Positions 15,806 to 25,984 of a stretch of 64,000 nt of DNA are shown piece after piece. The position numbers were made by a program, and so were the translations under genes. Position 1 is the first letter of the stretch, and the number at the start of each line of letters is the position of its first letter. The notes under the pieces are model-generated. The model was not told the origin of the DNA and did not search any database. It saw only the letters and a program-made list of their open reading frames with translations. The stretch comes from Marinobacter sp. THAF197a (GTDB lineage Bacteria; Pseudomonadota; Gammaproteobacteria; Pseudomonadales; Oleiphilaceae), in NCBI RefSeq assembly GCF_009363275.1, contig NZ_CP045324.1, forward strand, positions 1 to 64,000, in the 5' to 3' direction.

Positions 15806-18055
15806 TTACTCCGTTAACCGAAGAGCCAGACCCGAGGCCCGCACCACCTGTTGCCCCACACTGTCTTTGAATACCTGCGCATCACCGGTAATCAGACTAA
15901 ACCAGTTCTTGGCCCGGGTGATGCCGGTATACACCAGCTCCTTGGTGAGCACCGGGCTCAGGCGATCTGGTAGTACCAGGCAGGTGTGGTTGAACTCCGA
16001 ACCCTGGGACTTATGCACCGTCATGGCGTAAACGGTTTCCAGTTGCTGTAGACGGCTTGGGGAAATCCAGCGGATGCCGCCGGTGCTGTCACCATTGGGG
16101 AAGGCTACCCGAAGGGTCTGTTTTGGCTCGCCGGTTTCGGTCTTATCCCAAGGCACACTAAAGGTGATGCCGATATCCCCGTTCATCAGGCCCAGATTGT
16201 AGTCGTTGCCGGTGACCAGTACCGGCCGGCCGGCATACCAGCCTTCGGTTTTGTCGATCAGTTTTTCAGCCAGCAGCTTTTGGGCGATTTGCTGGTTTAA
16301 GCCTTCGACACCCCACGGGCCCCTGCGCAGGGCACACAGAACCTGGAAGTCGTTGAAGGCTTCCAGCACGTTTGAGGCGTGGGCATCCCAGGCTTCCCGG
16401 GGACTGTCTGCGGTTAAACCGGAGTTGTGGATAACTTCCAGGTAATGGCGATAGCCCACTGGCGGTGGCAGCGCTTTGTCATTCACCACCCGCCCCTGCC
16501 CGGCGTTGCGGAAACTCTCCGGAGTGCCAGTGATGGCGTGGTGGCAAATCAGCTCCAGGGTCTGTTCCGGATCGGGTTTCGGAGTGTGGCCGTTCAGCCA
16601 GATGACATCCTCAAACTCGGCACCTCGGATCTGCCCCAGTACTTGGCTGGTGAGCGCGCTGGTGTTGACGGCTTCTGCCAGCTGGCGGATACCGCTGTCC
16701 TGCCCGAAGCGGTAGCTCTTGCGCAGCATGGCCACGGCCTGGTCCAGTGCCTGCCCCGAGTTATCTACAAGGCTGGCCGGTACCTGGGCGCCGGTGATGG
16801 CGGCCAGCCAGCTGGCGGTTTCCGGGGTGTAGTGGGCGTCGAAGGCTCGCTGGCACAATTCGCCCAGCACGGCACCGGCATCCACCGAGGCCAGCTGGTC
16901 TTTGTCGCCCAGCAGGATCAGCTGGGCGTTGGCGGGCAGGGCGTCGAATACCGAGGCCATCAGGTCGACATCCACCATGGAGGCTTCGTCGATCACCAGG
17001 ATATCCACCAGCAGCGGATTGTCCCGATTATGGCGGAACTGGCGGGTGTCGGACCGGCTGCCCAGCAACCGGTGCAGGGTGGTGACCTTGATGGGGATGT
17101 CGTCCAGTTGCACGGAGCCGGGCAGGTCTGCCAGTGGCAATTTGCTGACTGCGCCGCCAATAGATTCGTTCAGGCGGGCGGCGGCCTTGCCGGTGGGTGC
17201 GGCCAGGCGAATGCGGTACTTGCGCCCTGCCCGTTCCGGGCCTTCCCCGGCCACGGCCTGCAGGGCCGCCAGAAGATTCACTACCGTGGTGGTTTTGCCG
17301 GTGCCCGGGCCGCCGGTGATCACTGCAAAGCGGTTACGGGCGGCCAGGGCGCAGGCCAGTTTCTGGTAATCCACCGGTTCGGTGGACCGGAACAGCTTAT
17401 CCAGGGCCTGGGACAGGGTTTTCGCCGCCGATGATTGCGGGTCCGCCAGGGGTGAGGGCAACGTCAGCCGTTGCTGGATGCCGTCGGCAATGCGCTGTTC
17501 ATAGCGCCAGAACCGGCGCAGATACAGCCGGGTGCCGTTCAGCACCAGCGGGGCCGGTACCGAACCTTCGCTTACGGCGAGGGAATCCTGCAGGGCCGCC
17601 AGGCAATCAGCCAGTTGAACCCGCGCCAGCAGGTCCTGTGGATAAAGCCCTTGCAGGTCGGCCACCTCGGCTTCGGATAGCCCGGTGTTGGCCGGTTCTT
17701 CCGGCGGCAGCGCCAGGGTATGGCCAGCATCATCCAGCAACCTGGCCAGGTCGATACACACGTGGCCCCGGCCCACCTGGTGGGAGGTCAGTGCCGCCAG
17801 AAGTAGCACCAGGGGGTGCGGGCTGTCGCCCTGCTCTTCGCTGAGCTCCCGGATCAGCCGGGCAAAGCCGGTATCCAGCGGGCGAATCCAGCCGGCCTGT
17901 TGCCATTGCAGTAGCAGGGCCTCGGTTTCGTCAAGGTTAGCCAATAGGTGTGAGTTATCCACAGCCTCCCGTGATTCCGTCGCCGCCTGGTTTACCGGCG
18001 CGTCGTCGCCCAGATCCAGGGCAAACTGGTTTTCAGTGTGGCGGGTACGGCTCAT
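15806..18055 (-). CDS. recD: Exodeoxyribonuclease V alpha subunit
   Basis: 5'-3' helicase motor of RecBCD, which processes double-strand ends. The 749 residues carry Walker A GGPGTGKTTTVVNLL, the DEASMVD Walker B, GDKDQLASV and the C-terminal YAMTVHKSQGSEF and YTGITRAK motifs of superfamily 1. It overlaps the end of recB by four bases (ATGA), so it is translationally coupled. It is longer than E. coli RecD (608), with the extra length spread through the N-terminal and middle parts. Three DnaA boxes lie in it. Gene order recC-recB-recD with full coupling suggests one transcript. Confidence 0.95.
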   Translation of the reverse strand: MSRTRHTENQFALDLGDDAPVNQAATESREAVDNSHLLANLDETEALLLQWQQAGWIRPLDTGFARLIRELSEEQGDSPHPLVLLLAALTSHQVGRGHVCIDLARLLDDAGHTLALPPEEPANTGLSEAEVADLQGLYPQDLLARVQLADCLAALQDSLAVSEGSVPAPLVLNGTRLYLRRFWRYEQRIADGIQQRLTLPSPLADPQSSAAKTLSQALDKLFRSTEPVDYQKLACALAARNRFAVITGGPGTGKTTTVVNLLAALQAVAGEGPERAGRKYRIRLAAPTGKAAARLNESIGGAVSKLPLADLPGSVQLDDIPIKVTTLHRLLGSRSDTRQFRHNRDNPLLVDILVIDEASMVDVDLMASVFDALPANAQLILLGDKDQLASVDAGAVLGELCQRAFDAHYTPETASWLAAITGAQVPASLVDNSGQALDQAVAMLRKSYRFGQDSGIRQLAEAVNTSALTSQVLGQIRGAEFEDVIWLNGHTPKPDPEQTLELICHHAITGTPESFRNAGQGRVVNDKALPPPVGYRHYLEVIHNSGLTADSPREAWDAHASNVLEAFNDFQVLCALRRGPWGVEGLNQQIAQKLLAEKLIDKTEGWYAGRPVLVTGNDYNLGLMNGDIGITFSVPWDKTETGEPKQTLRVAFPNGDSTGGIRWISPSRLQQLETVYAMTVHKSQGSEFNHTCLVLPDRLSPVLTKELVYTGITRAKNWFSLITGDAQVFKDSVGQQVVRASGLALRLTE

Positions 18056-21000
18056 GCGGCCACCTCCCCGGCGACCGGCTCGCCATCGAACAGGGCGTCG
18101 AGTTGTTCGATCAGCATTCTGGGGGGCTTGTCGGTAAAGGCTCCGCCCGTGGTGGAATTCACCCCGCGCAGGAACAGGTACACCGCGCCGCCGATGTGCT
18201 GGTCGTAGTCATAGCCGGGCAGCCGGGCTTTCAGCAGCCGGTGCAGGGCCAGCAGGTAGAGGACGTATTGCAGGTCGTAACGCTTGGCCAGGATAGCCTC
18301 GCCCATGGCCTGGTCGGTGTAGGCGGCGTCGTCCTCGCCCAGGGTATTGGATTTGTAGTCCAGCACGTAATACTGCCCCTTGTGTTCGAACACCAGGTCG
18401 ATAAAGCCCTTGAGCATGCCGTTGAAGCGGTTGGCCTCGGCCCGGGGCCGGTCGGCGCCGTTCAGGGTGTGGTCGGTGACCAGCTTGTCCAGTGTCTGGA
18501 TGCTGACGTTGCGGCTTTCAAACCAGAACTCAAGTTCTGGGCGCAGGCTGCCCAGTTGCGCCAGGCTGGCGCTTTCTCGGCCGTCGCGATCCAGCTTCAG
18601 AGGCTTCTGGATCAGCGCCAGCAGCCACTGTTGCAAAGGTTCCACCCAGTCGCCCCAGCCCCGGGTACCGCAGCGGCGGGCCAGTTGCTCATGCAGCAGC
18701 TCGGGGTTATCCACAACCCGCTGGAAGCCTTGGGCCGTGCACCACTCCAGCAATTCGTGCAGGAAGGTGCCGGGGCCGGCGCCTTTGGGGAAATGGTGGT
18801 GGTTGCGCGCCGCGGGCACGGCGGGTGCCTCATCGGTGTCGTCCTGGGCACTTTCTTCCAGCAGGTTCTGGGTTTGGGCATCTTCCACCTCGCCGGTGAA
18901 GGTAATGCCGGTGCCGGCCATGCCGGTGTATTCGATGGTGGAGTAACTGGCAATCCACCAGTCCTCTTTCGCCTCCCGGCTGGAGATCAGCGCCGGCCCC
19001 AGGGCTTCCGGGGCGGTTTCGGTGAATATCGTGCTTTCGGCTTCCGGCAGCGGGGTAATCTGGATTTCAGGGCGGCCTAGCGCCAGCGGGGCCAGGGCCT
19101 CGCTGATGGGCTGCTCCGGTGTTCCGGCCATGGCATAGCCCAGGCCACTCTGGTGCCAGTTATCCACAGCTGCGGCGCCCACCCAGGTGGCAAACCGGGC
19201 CCGGGTCAGGGCCACGTAGAGTTTGCGGATATCTTCGCCCAGTCGCTCCTGGTCGGCTTTTTCGATGTCTTCCGGGGTCGGGTCGAACACGGTCACCAGC
19301 TTGCGGGTGTCGTCGTGGTAGCGAACGTACGCCTGTTTCGGGCTCTCCGCTCGGAACGCGGTGCCAAAGGGCAGGAACACCAGCGGGTATTCCAAGCCCT
19401 TGGATTTGTGCACGGTAATCACCTTCACCAGCCCGGCATCGCTTTCCAGGCGCAGGGTGCGGTGTTCGTCCTCTTCATCCGCGGCCCGCAGAATCTGGGT
19501 GAAGTGGTGCACCAACGCGTGCTCGCCGTCCAGTTGCAGGCTGTCCTGCTGCAGCAGTTCGGCAATGTGGAGGATGTCTGTCAGTCTTCGCTCACCATCC
19601 GGGCGCTGCAGCAGGCGGCCCGGCACTTCGAAGTCCATCAAAAAGCTGCGCAGCATGGGCAGTACGCCCTGGCTTTGCCATTGCTGCTGGTAACCCTGAA
19701 AGCGCTCGATTTCCCGTTCCAGCACCAGTTCTTCGGTCAGCAGCAGGTCGAGCGCTTGCCAGCTCTGGCCCAGGGTGGGTGTGGCCAGCGCTGTGCGGAT
19801 AAAGGCCAGTTGCCGGGGCTCGGCGAAGGCCCGCAGCCAGCACAGCACCTCTTTGGCTTCCCGGGAGGTCAGCACCGAATCCCGGTCGGACAGGTACACG
19901 CTCTTGATGCGTCGGCGGCCAAGGGCGTCCCGCACCGCAGCCGCTTCGTTGCGGTTGTTCACCAGCACGGCGATGTCTTTGGGCTCCACCGGCTCGAGGT
20001 CAGTCGGGTTATCCGCCAGCACAAAGCCCGCCTGCTTGGCCTGGCCCAGGGTCAGCAGCCGGGCAATTTCACTGGCGCAGGTTTCGGCCACCTCGGCGGT
20101 GGCGGTGCCCTTGGCAAGGCCTTTGGGGTTGCCGTCCTTGTCGGTTTCATCGGATTCGAGGGTCCAGAACGCCAGGCTGGGTTGAACCTCTCCGTTCACG
20201 GCCCACAGCCGCTTGGTGCCGTTGGCCTTTACGCCCTGGAATGGCAGCGGGGTGCTGTCGCCCTTGCCGAACAGGAAGGCTCCTTTCGGACTGTGTTGGT
20301 CGCTGTACTCGAACACCCGGTTGACGGCGCTGACCATGGTCTCAGCGGAGCGGAAGTTGGTGCCCAGGGTGTAAGTGCGGGCCTGCACTCCTAGTCGGGC
20401 CTGCAGGTAGGTGTGGATATCAGCGCCCCGGAAGCCGTAGATGGCCTGTTTTGGATCGCCGATCATCAACAGGCAGGTGTTGGCGCTGTTGTCCTGCACC
20501 GCGTAAATCCGGTTGAAGATACGGTACTGCACCGGGTCGGTGTCCTGGAACTCGTCAATCAGCGCCACCGGGAACTGGCGGCGGATGGTGGCGGCCAGTT
20601 GGTCACCCCGGGGGCCGTGCAGGGCGTCGTCCAGTCGGGTGAGCAGGTCATCAAAGCCCATTTCCGAACGCTGCTGCTTTTCCGCTTCCAGCCGCCCGGC
20701 AATCCAGTGGCTGGCGTGGCGCAGGATGTCGGACTTGGCGCTGGGCTGGTTCTGGCCGAAGGCCAGCAAGGCGTCGATAGCCTCAAAGGCCGGGTGCTGG
20801 GGTGCCGGGTCGTCCCCTTTCAGGATGTTGTCCAGGCCTTCGGGAGTCTGGTTCTTGTAACCGGCGGCGCTGTCCAGCTTCTCCGGCAGCAGCTCGTCGG
20901 ATTCCGCCCAGGTGACCAGGAACTCCCACACCTTGAGCATGGCGTTCTTGCTGCCGCCGTGCAGGCGTTTGCTTTTGTTTAGGTCGTTCAGCAGTTCGGT

Positions 21001-21777
21001 AACTTCCTGCTGCCACTGGCCCCAGGGGTGGGCTTTCAGTTCACTGGCCCGTGCCAGCCGCTCGCTGACCACCTGGTTGATGGCCTGGTGGACACTCTCT
21101 GGCGGTGTACCCAGGGCGGCCGGGTCGTCAATCAGGTTACGCACCGCCTTGCGCAGGTCGGTGGGGGTTTTCCAGTGGCTCAGGGCCTCGTCCATCAGCG
21201 CTGGTGGCAGCGGGTAGACAAAGGTGCGCCAGTAGTCCCGGGCCACGTCCTCCAGCAGTTCGCTCTGGTCGGTTTCCAGGGTGAGCTTGAACAGGCTGCC
21301 GCTGTCGAAGGCGTGTTCGCTGAGCATACGGTTGCAGAAACCGTGAATGGTGGACACCGCGGCTTCGTCCATCCATTCGGCGGCCAGCAGCAGTTTCTTG
21401 CGGCAGTCGGGCCAGGTAGCCGGGTCCGGGTAGCTGTTATCCCGCAACTTGTGGATAAGTGCGGTTTCCGGGGTGGGTTCGAGGTGGTCAGCGGTGTCGG
21501 AAAACACCTCGGCGGCCTGGGTCAGCCGGGTGCGGATGCGGTCTCGCAGCTCCTTGGTGGCGGCGTCGGTAAAGGTGACCACCAGCAGGTTGGGCGGCAG
21601 CAGGTTCTGCAGCGGGCTGTCTACACTTTGGCCATGGCCCAGCACCAGGCGCACATATAGGATGGCGATGGTGAAGGTTTTGCCGGTGCCGGCACTGGCC
21701 TCGATCAGGGCGCTGCCGTTCAGGGGCAGCGCCAGCGGGTCCAGGTTCGGGTTTCGGTTGGTCATTTGGTCAGTCAT
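18052..21777 (-). CDS. recB: Exodeoxyribonuclease V beta subunit
   Basis: 3'-5' helicase and nuclease subunit of RecBCD. The 1241 residues begin with Walker A EASAGTGKTFTIA and include DEFQDTDPVQYRIF, GDPKQAIYGFRGAD, VITVHKSKGLEYPLVF and YVALTRAR of UvrD-type helicases. The C-terminal nuclease domain shows GFIDLVFEHKGQYYVLDYKSN with the catalytic Asp and Lys. The frame is open to 21828, but ATG 21777 overlaps the recC stop by four bases (ATGA) and gives the usual start. Three DnaA boxes are inside. Confidence 0.95.
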   Translation of the reverse strand: MTDQMTNRNPNLDPLALPLNGSALIEASAGTGKTFTIAILYVRLVLGHGQSVDSPLQNLLPPNLLVVTFTDAATKELRDRIRTRLTQAAEVFSDTADHLEPTPETALIHKLRDNSYPDPATWPDCRKKLLLAAEWMDEAAVSTIHGFCNRMLSEHAFDSGSLFKLTLETDQSELLEDVARDYWRTFVYPLPPALMDEALSHWKTPTDLRKAVRNLIDDPAALGTPPESVHQAINQVVSERLARASELKAHPWGQWQQEVTELLNDLNKSKRLHGGSKNAMLKVWEFLVTWAESDELLPEKLDSAAGYKNQTPEGLDNILKGDDPAPQHPAFEAIDALLAFGQNQPSAKSDILRHASHWIAGRLEAEKQQRSEMGFDDLLTRLDDALHGPRGDQLAATIRRQFPVALIDEFQDTDPVQYRIFNRIYAVQDNSANTCLLMIGDPKQAIYGFRGADIHTYLQARLGVQARTYTLGTNFRSAETMVSAVNRVFEYSDQHSPKGAFLFGKGDSTPLPFQGVKANGTKRLWAVNGEVQPSLAFWTLESDETDKDGNPKGLAKGTATAEVAETCASEIARLLTLGQAKQAGFVLADNPTDLEPVEPKDIAVLVNNRNEAAAVRDALGRRRIKSVYLSDRDSVLTSREAKEVLCWLRAFAEPRQLAFIRTALATPTLGQSWQALDLLLTEELVLEREIERFQGYQQQWQSQGVLPMLRSFLMDFEVPGRLLQRPDGERRLTDILHIAELLQQDSLQLDGEHALVHHFTQILRAADEEDEHRTLRLESDAGLVKVITVHKSKGLEYPLVFLPFGTAFRAESPKQAYVRYHDDTRKLVTVFDPTPEDIEKADQERLGEDIRKLYVALTRARFATWVGAAAVDNWHQSGLGYAMAGTPEQPISEALAPLALGRPEIQITPLPEAESTIFTETAPEALGPALISSREAKEDWWIASYSTIEYTGMAGTGITFTGEVEDAQTQNLLEESAQDDTDEAPAVPAARNHHHFPKGAGPGTFLHELLEWCTAQGFQRVVDNPELLHEQLARRCGTRGWGDWVEPLQQWLLALIQKPLKLDRDGRESASLAQLGSLRPELEFWFESRNVSIQTLDKLVTDHTLNGADRPRAEANRFNGMLKGFIDLVFEHKGQYYVLDYKSNTLGEDDAAYTDQAMGEAILAKRYDLQYVLYLLALHRLLKARLPGYDYDQHIGGAVYLFLRGVNSTTGGAFTDKPPRMLIEQLDALFDGEPVAGEVAA

Positions 21778-24700
21778 TCCATGCTCCCGATCTGCTCCGC
21801 CGCCGACTTGCCCTGCTCGGCTTCCCACAGCGGCACATAAAGCTGGTGCAGCAGGGCCTCAAACTCGCCACTGGCCATCAGTGCCTTGGGACTTTCAAAG
21901 GCACCCAGCAGGTAGCCGGTGTCCCGGTCCAGGGCCGTGGTGTAGGCCTGTTCTGCTTCACTGATGGCCCGTTCGTGGTCGCCGACGAATTTCTTGCCGC
22001 CGTAGTAACTGGTAATCCAGGCGAAACCGGCCTCACAGTGAATCGGCAGGGCCCGGGTGGTGGCTTCCATCCAGCGGCTCAGAATGGCTTCAAAATGCGG
22101 TTGTGCCTGCTCCGGAGCCATCACCGGGAAGTGGAACTTGCGGCCTTCTTCTTTGCCCAGAATCAGGGTTTCAAACGGCTGGCCGCTGAGCTGGCCGGCC
22201 AGGTGAATCAGCCAGTCCCGCAGCAGGTTGGCGTAGCGGACCTTTTTTGAGTAGCCGGAACCGGTAAGCAGACCGGAGCTGGCGATCACCAGCCGGCACA
22301 GCTGCCCTGCGGGGTTGCAACGCAGGTTGTCGATTAAATCCGCTACCTCAACCGCGCCGGTGCTATCCGAATACCGAAACTCGAACGGCAAGGGTTCGGC
22401 CACCGCTTCCGGCCACTCGGCCAGGGTACTGCGATAGCGCTCGAACAGGTCTGGCAGCCGGCCGGCCAGCTCGGTGCGCAGCCGATGTTCGGTGACGCCC
22501 ATTCCCAGGTCGCCCCGCCGGGCCATGCGGTCCAGGGTGGTTTGCAGCCGTTCGTGCAATTCTTCTTCGCTGGCGGCTTTGACGACACCCTGCTGGATCA
22601 GCTCGTTGTCCAGGCGCCAGCGGTCCAGGCCGTTCAGATCGAAATTTTCGTTGTCGGTGTCCTCGTCTTCCACCTCTTCAAAGCGCACCTGCAGCCGACG
22701 CTGGTAGAAGGTGTCGATGGGCTTTTTCAGGAAGTTTGCCAGTTCATTCAGACTGATGGGTTCTTCCGGAGCCTGGTATGGCAGGGCTTCCCGGCCCTGC
22801 TCCGAGTTATCCACAGCATGGGCGCTGCGCCACTCCCGTTCGTAGGTGAACAGGCCGCGGGCCTTCAACACCTCGGCCAGCGGTTTGGGCTGGGCCTCGT
22901 CGCCTTCGCCCACGCCATTGGCTTTCGGGAAGTAGTCCCGGCTGAAGGGTTGCAGTGGGTGCTGGGTGGTCAGGGCTTGAGTAACCGAGCTGTCCGTTTT
23001 GCCTGCCACGGCCCAGAGGCTGTCCAGGTGATCCTGCAACTGGCCGATGAGCACCGAGGGTGGCCGTTCAGAGTCGTCCTTGATGCTGCGCCCCACCCAG
23101 CTGATGTACAGCTGTTCCCGGGCCGACAGCAGGGCTTCCAGGAACAGGTAGCGGTCGTCTTCCCGGCGGGAACGGTCCCCGGGCCGGTAATCCTGGGCCA
23201 TCAGGTCGAAATCCACTGGTGGCCGGGAGCGGGGGTAGTCGCCATCGTTCATACCCAGCAAACACACCTTGCGAAAGGGAATGGCGCGCATGGGCATCAG
23301 GGTGGCGAAGTTCACCTTGCCGGCCAGGAAGCGCTGGTTCAGGCCGCCTTCGTCCAGACCCTGCAGCAGCACATCCTTGACGATGTTCAGGGGCAGCGCT
23401 TGCTGGTCTAGCCCGGCGGCCAGGGCATCGTCCAGCCACTGCTCCAGCTGGCGGCGGAAGCGGTTCAGTAATAACAGGTCTTGCCCTTCCACCTTGTGGA
23501 AAAACTGCGCCAGCATGGCGGAGAACAGGGCCTCCCACTCACCGGGCGTGCGGGTGGCCTGCAGTGCCTGCCACAGGGTTTCCAGCTGGTGTACGAACTC
23601 GCCCAGGCGCCCGGCCAGGCTGGCTTGCAGGCCGCCGATTTCGCCATAGGGTTCCACCCCGCCCCAGGGTTCGTCATCGCCCATGCCATAACCCAGCAAC
23701 ATGGCACGCAGCCCGGCCTGCCAGGTGTTGCGTTCCAGCTCTGCTGGCAAGTCCAGGCTTTCCCGGTGTGTGCCGTGCAGGCCCCAGCGGATGTTGGCGC
23801 CTTCCACCCAGCGCCGGGCCAGGGGAATCTCGTCTTCACTGATGTCAAAGCGGTCGCGGATGCCCGGTACTTCCAGCAGGCTGATGATCTCGCTCACGCC
23901 GAAGCGGCTGCGGGGCAGCGACATCAGGGTTTCCAGGGCAATCAGTACCGGCTCGTGGTGGCGCTGGCCCTGGTCGGAAATGGTGAACGGAATGTGGCGC
24001 TTGCGGCCGGGTGAATAGCGGCCGAACACCGCCTGGATATGGGGCGCATACACATTGATATCCGGCACCATCACGATCACATCCCGGGGCCGAAGCGTGG
24101 GGTCGGCATTGAAGGCGGCCAGCAGCTGATCGTGCAGGATTTCCACTTCCCGCTGGGGGCCGTGGGCGTCGTGGAACACTACGGAATGGTCACGGGCCAG
24201 ATCCACCGTGCGTTGCTGCTGGCGGATTTCCTGCAGCGGTGTCAGGTTGTGGATATCGTTCTGCAACTGGTGCAGCAAGCAGGGGTTATCCACATCGCCA
24301 TGGTCGGTGAAGATGTCGATTTTCTGCCCCGGGGTCTGGAAGCTGGCGCGGTAGTCGTCCGGGTTGTCGAACTCATCCAGCAGGCGAATGTAGTCCCGGC
24401 CTTGCTTGCCCCAGGCCGCCAGTAAAGGGTTTGCATGCTGGTGCAGTTGGTCCGGGTCGTCAATCTGTGACAATACTGGGTGCGCGGCGCCCCGTTTGCG
24501 TTCGGCTTTAAGCAGCTCCCGGTCGCTGATGATGTCGGCCCAGTAGAACTGGCAGGGGTTGTGAACGCACAGCACCACCTGGCTGAACCGGCTCAGTACG
24601 TACAGGGCTTCCAATGCTTGGCGGGGCAGGGACGACACCCCGAACACCACGATGCGCCTGGGCAAGCGGGCGGGATTGGCCGGCTCGGTAATGCGCTGGC

Positions 24701-25367
24701 CCTGCTCCATAAAGCGGGTGTGGATTTGCGAGCGGCTGGTGTGGGCCTCGCTGCCTGTGTCTTTCACAAGCGCGCGCCAGAGCAACGGCTGCCAGCGGGT
24801 TTCCATATCCAGGGATTTCTCCTCGCCCCGGGCGGTGATCACCACATCCTTGCCCTGCTCCCAGGCCGCCAGCCAGTCGGCCCGGAACACCTGGTACTGA
24901 TCGAACAGGTCTGCCACTTTTTCGGCCAGCTGGAAGTTGCGCAGGTCGGTGTCGCTGCCATCCAGAAACCGCGCCGGTGGCGTGAAGGCCTCATCTTCCC
25001 CCACCAGTTCCGGCAACAACCGGTACAGCCGCCACACCAGACGGCGCTTGTCGAACGGCGACTGCTCCGGCACTTCGCCATCGGGCAACACCGCCCGGTA
25101 GGCCTGCCAGATAAACCGCGCGGGAAACAGGAAATCCATGCCGGCGGCAATGCCCAGGCCGCCTTCCACCCCATCCTCGGTGCGCTTTTCCGCCAGTGCC
25201 AGCTTCAGCCACTGGGCGATACCGTTACTCTGTACCAGGAAGGTCTCGCTCTGCAGCGGCGGCATGGGGTTCTGCCGACAGATATAGACCACGGCCCGGC
25301 GCAGGTCTTCCAGATGATTGGCGTGTATGGCGTGAAAGCCGGGTTCGATGGTGGGTGCAGCCGCCAT
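21774..25367 (-). CDS. recC: Exodeoxyribonuclease V gamma subunit
   Basis: Chi-recognising, inactive-helicase-like subunit of RecBCD; 1197 residues, close to the family length (E. coli 1122). It starts with GFHAIHANHLEDLRRAV and contains LVQSNGIAQWLKLALAE, typical of RecC. It is first in the recC-recB-recD operon. A perfect TATAAT (minus strand, 25463-25468) and a 12-bp palindrome lie about 95-140 bases upstream. Two DnaA boxes (22807, 24286) are inside. It is not followed by ptrA as in E. coli. Confidence 0.94.
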   Translation of the reverse strand: MAAAPTIEPGFHAIHANHLEDLRRAVVYICRQNPMPPLQSETFLVQSNGIAQWLKLALAEKRTEDGVEGGLGIAAGMDFLFPARFIWQAYRAVLPDGEVPEQSPFDKRRLVWRLYRLLPELVGEDEAFTPPARFLDGSDTDLRNFQLAEKVADLFDQYQVFRADWLAAWEQGKDVVITARGEEKSLDMETRWQPLLWRALVKDTGSEAHTSRSQIHTRFMEQGQRITEPANPARLPRRIVVFGVSSLPRQALEALYVLSRFSQVVLCVHNPCQFYWADIISDRELLKAERKRGAAHPVLSQIDDPDQLHQHANPLLAAWGKQGRDYIRLLDEFDNPDDYRASFQTPGQKIDIFTDHGDVDNPCLLHQLQNDIHNLTPLQEIRQQQRTVDLARDHSVVFHDAHGPQREVEILHDQLLAAFNADPTLRPRDVIVMVPDINVYAPHIQAVFGRYSPGRKRHIPFTISDQGQRHHEPVLIALETLMSLPRSRFGVSEIISLLEVPGIRDRFDISEDEIPLARRWVEGANIRWGLHGTHRESLDLPAELERNTWQAGLRAMLLGYGMGDDEPWGGVEPYGEIGGLQASLAGRLGEFVHQLETLWQALQATRTPGEWEALFSAMLAQFFHKVEGQDLLLLNRFRRQLEQWLDDALAAGLDQQALPLNIVKDVLLQGLDEGGLNQRFLAGKVNFATLMPMRAIPFRKVCLLGMNDGDYPRSRPPVDFDLMAQDYRPGDRSRREDDRYLFLEALLSAREQLYISWVGRSIKDDSERPPSVLIGQLQDHLDSLWAVAGKTDSSVTQALTTQHPLQPFSRDYFPKANGVGEGDEAQPKPLAEVLKARGLFTYEREWRSAHAVDNSEQGREALPYQAPEEPISLNELANFLKKPIDTFYQRRLQVRFEEVEDEDTDNENFDLNGLDRWRLDNELIQQGVVKAASEEELHERLQTTLDRMARRGDLGMGVTEHRLRTELAGRLPDLFERYRSTLAEWPEAVAEPLPFEFRYSDSTGAVEVADLIDNLRCNPAGQLCRLVIASSGLLTGSGYSKKVRYANLLRDWLIHLAGQLSGQPFETLILGKEEGRKFHFPVMAPEQAQPHFEAILSRWMEATTRALPIHCEAGFAWITSYYGGKKFVGDHERAISEAEQAYTTALDRDTGYLLGAFESPKALMASGEFEALLHQLYVPLWEAEQGKSAAEQIGSME

Positions 25368-25462
25368 GGGATTCCTTGTCTGGTGTTCGAGTCAATCCTG
25401 AGGGTACAGGTTACCGTATGTGACCACAGATGCGGACAGTCTGTAACGGCAGAACGCAGGGA

Positions 25463-25504
25463 ATTATAGATGGCGGGGACGACAACCTGCGTCGCAGGTT
25501 GTCG
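25463..25504 (-). promoter_or_regulatory. Likely recCBD promoter -10 with overlapping palindrome
   Basis: On the minus strand a TATAAT occupies 25463-25468. A perfect interrupted palindrome (CGACAACCTGCG, one T, CGCAGGTTGTCG; 25480-25504) covers the place of the -35 element, where no good TTGACA is seen. This suggests a regulated promoter whose activator or repressor binds the palindrome. The palindrome also lies just after the stop of the neighbouring minus-strand gene at 25545, so a transcript-end hairpin is the alternative; there is no T run. Confidence 0.45.
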
Positions 25505-25544
25505 GGAGGTCAGTGAGGGAGCTCAGTTGGCCGAAGTTGCTCGC

Positions 25545-25835
25545 TTATAACGGCACCCTCATGGTTTCGCCATGGCAGTCCGGCATGCCGATCATCTCGT
25601 CGGTGCCGGTTGGTGGGATGATTTCCACATGCTCCACATGGAAATCCCGGAAAAAGTCCCTTGCCGCGGCGGCACCGGTAAACAGAACCGCTTTTTCGTA
25701 TGGATCGCTCAAAACATAGCCCTGGCCGTCCAGATAGAACCTGGCCATGTAATATCGCCCCTCCATCGATACAAGCTCCAGCGAAGCGATCGTGTCGTGC
25801 TTGTGGGATCTGAGTTCAAGCTCGGTCATCTGCAT
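25545..25835 (-). CDS. DUF6482-like small protein
   Basis: 96-residue soluble protein that resembles the DUF6482 family of pseudomonads and relatives; function unknown. The core SLELVSMEGRYYMARFYLDG...VLFTGAAAARDFF looks like a small beta-rich fold with a helix. I place the start at ATG 25835 (MQMTELEL), with GGAG six bases upstream; the frame extends to 25898 but lacks a ribosome site there. It lies upstream of recC on the same strand, separated by about 180 bases that hold the palindrome and -10. Confidence 0.65.
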   Translation of the reverse strand: MQMTELELRSHKHDTIASLELVSMEGRYYMARFYLDGQGYVLSDPYEKAVLFTGAAAARDFFRDFHVEHVEIIPPTGTDEMIGMPDCHGETMRVPL

Positions 25836-25984
25836 GGCAGTCTCCATCGTCTTTGTTGTCGTAGTAAGGAATACGACGCCGGGCGTCTGGCAGGTCAATT
25901 AGTGAGCAGCAACAGTGATGGATCAATCCGCAGCCGCAGTGGTAGCGTATTGATTAAAAGTTGAACAGAAAATGGGTGGTCGTC

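Noticed and set aside
20413..20421. Further DnaA boxes with one mismatch (also at 5384, 16761, 24247, 36558, 51069)
   Set aside because: One-mismatch 9-mers are common by chance; only exact matches were counted for the cluster.
25625..25645. Third parS-like site in the DUF6482-like gene
   Set aside because: CTCCACATGGAAAT differs from the parS core at several positions and is not a palindrome.
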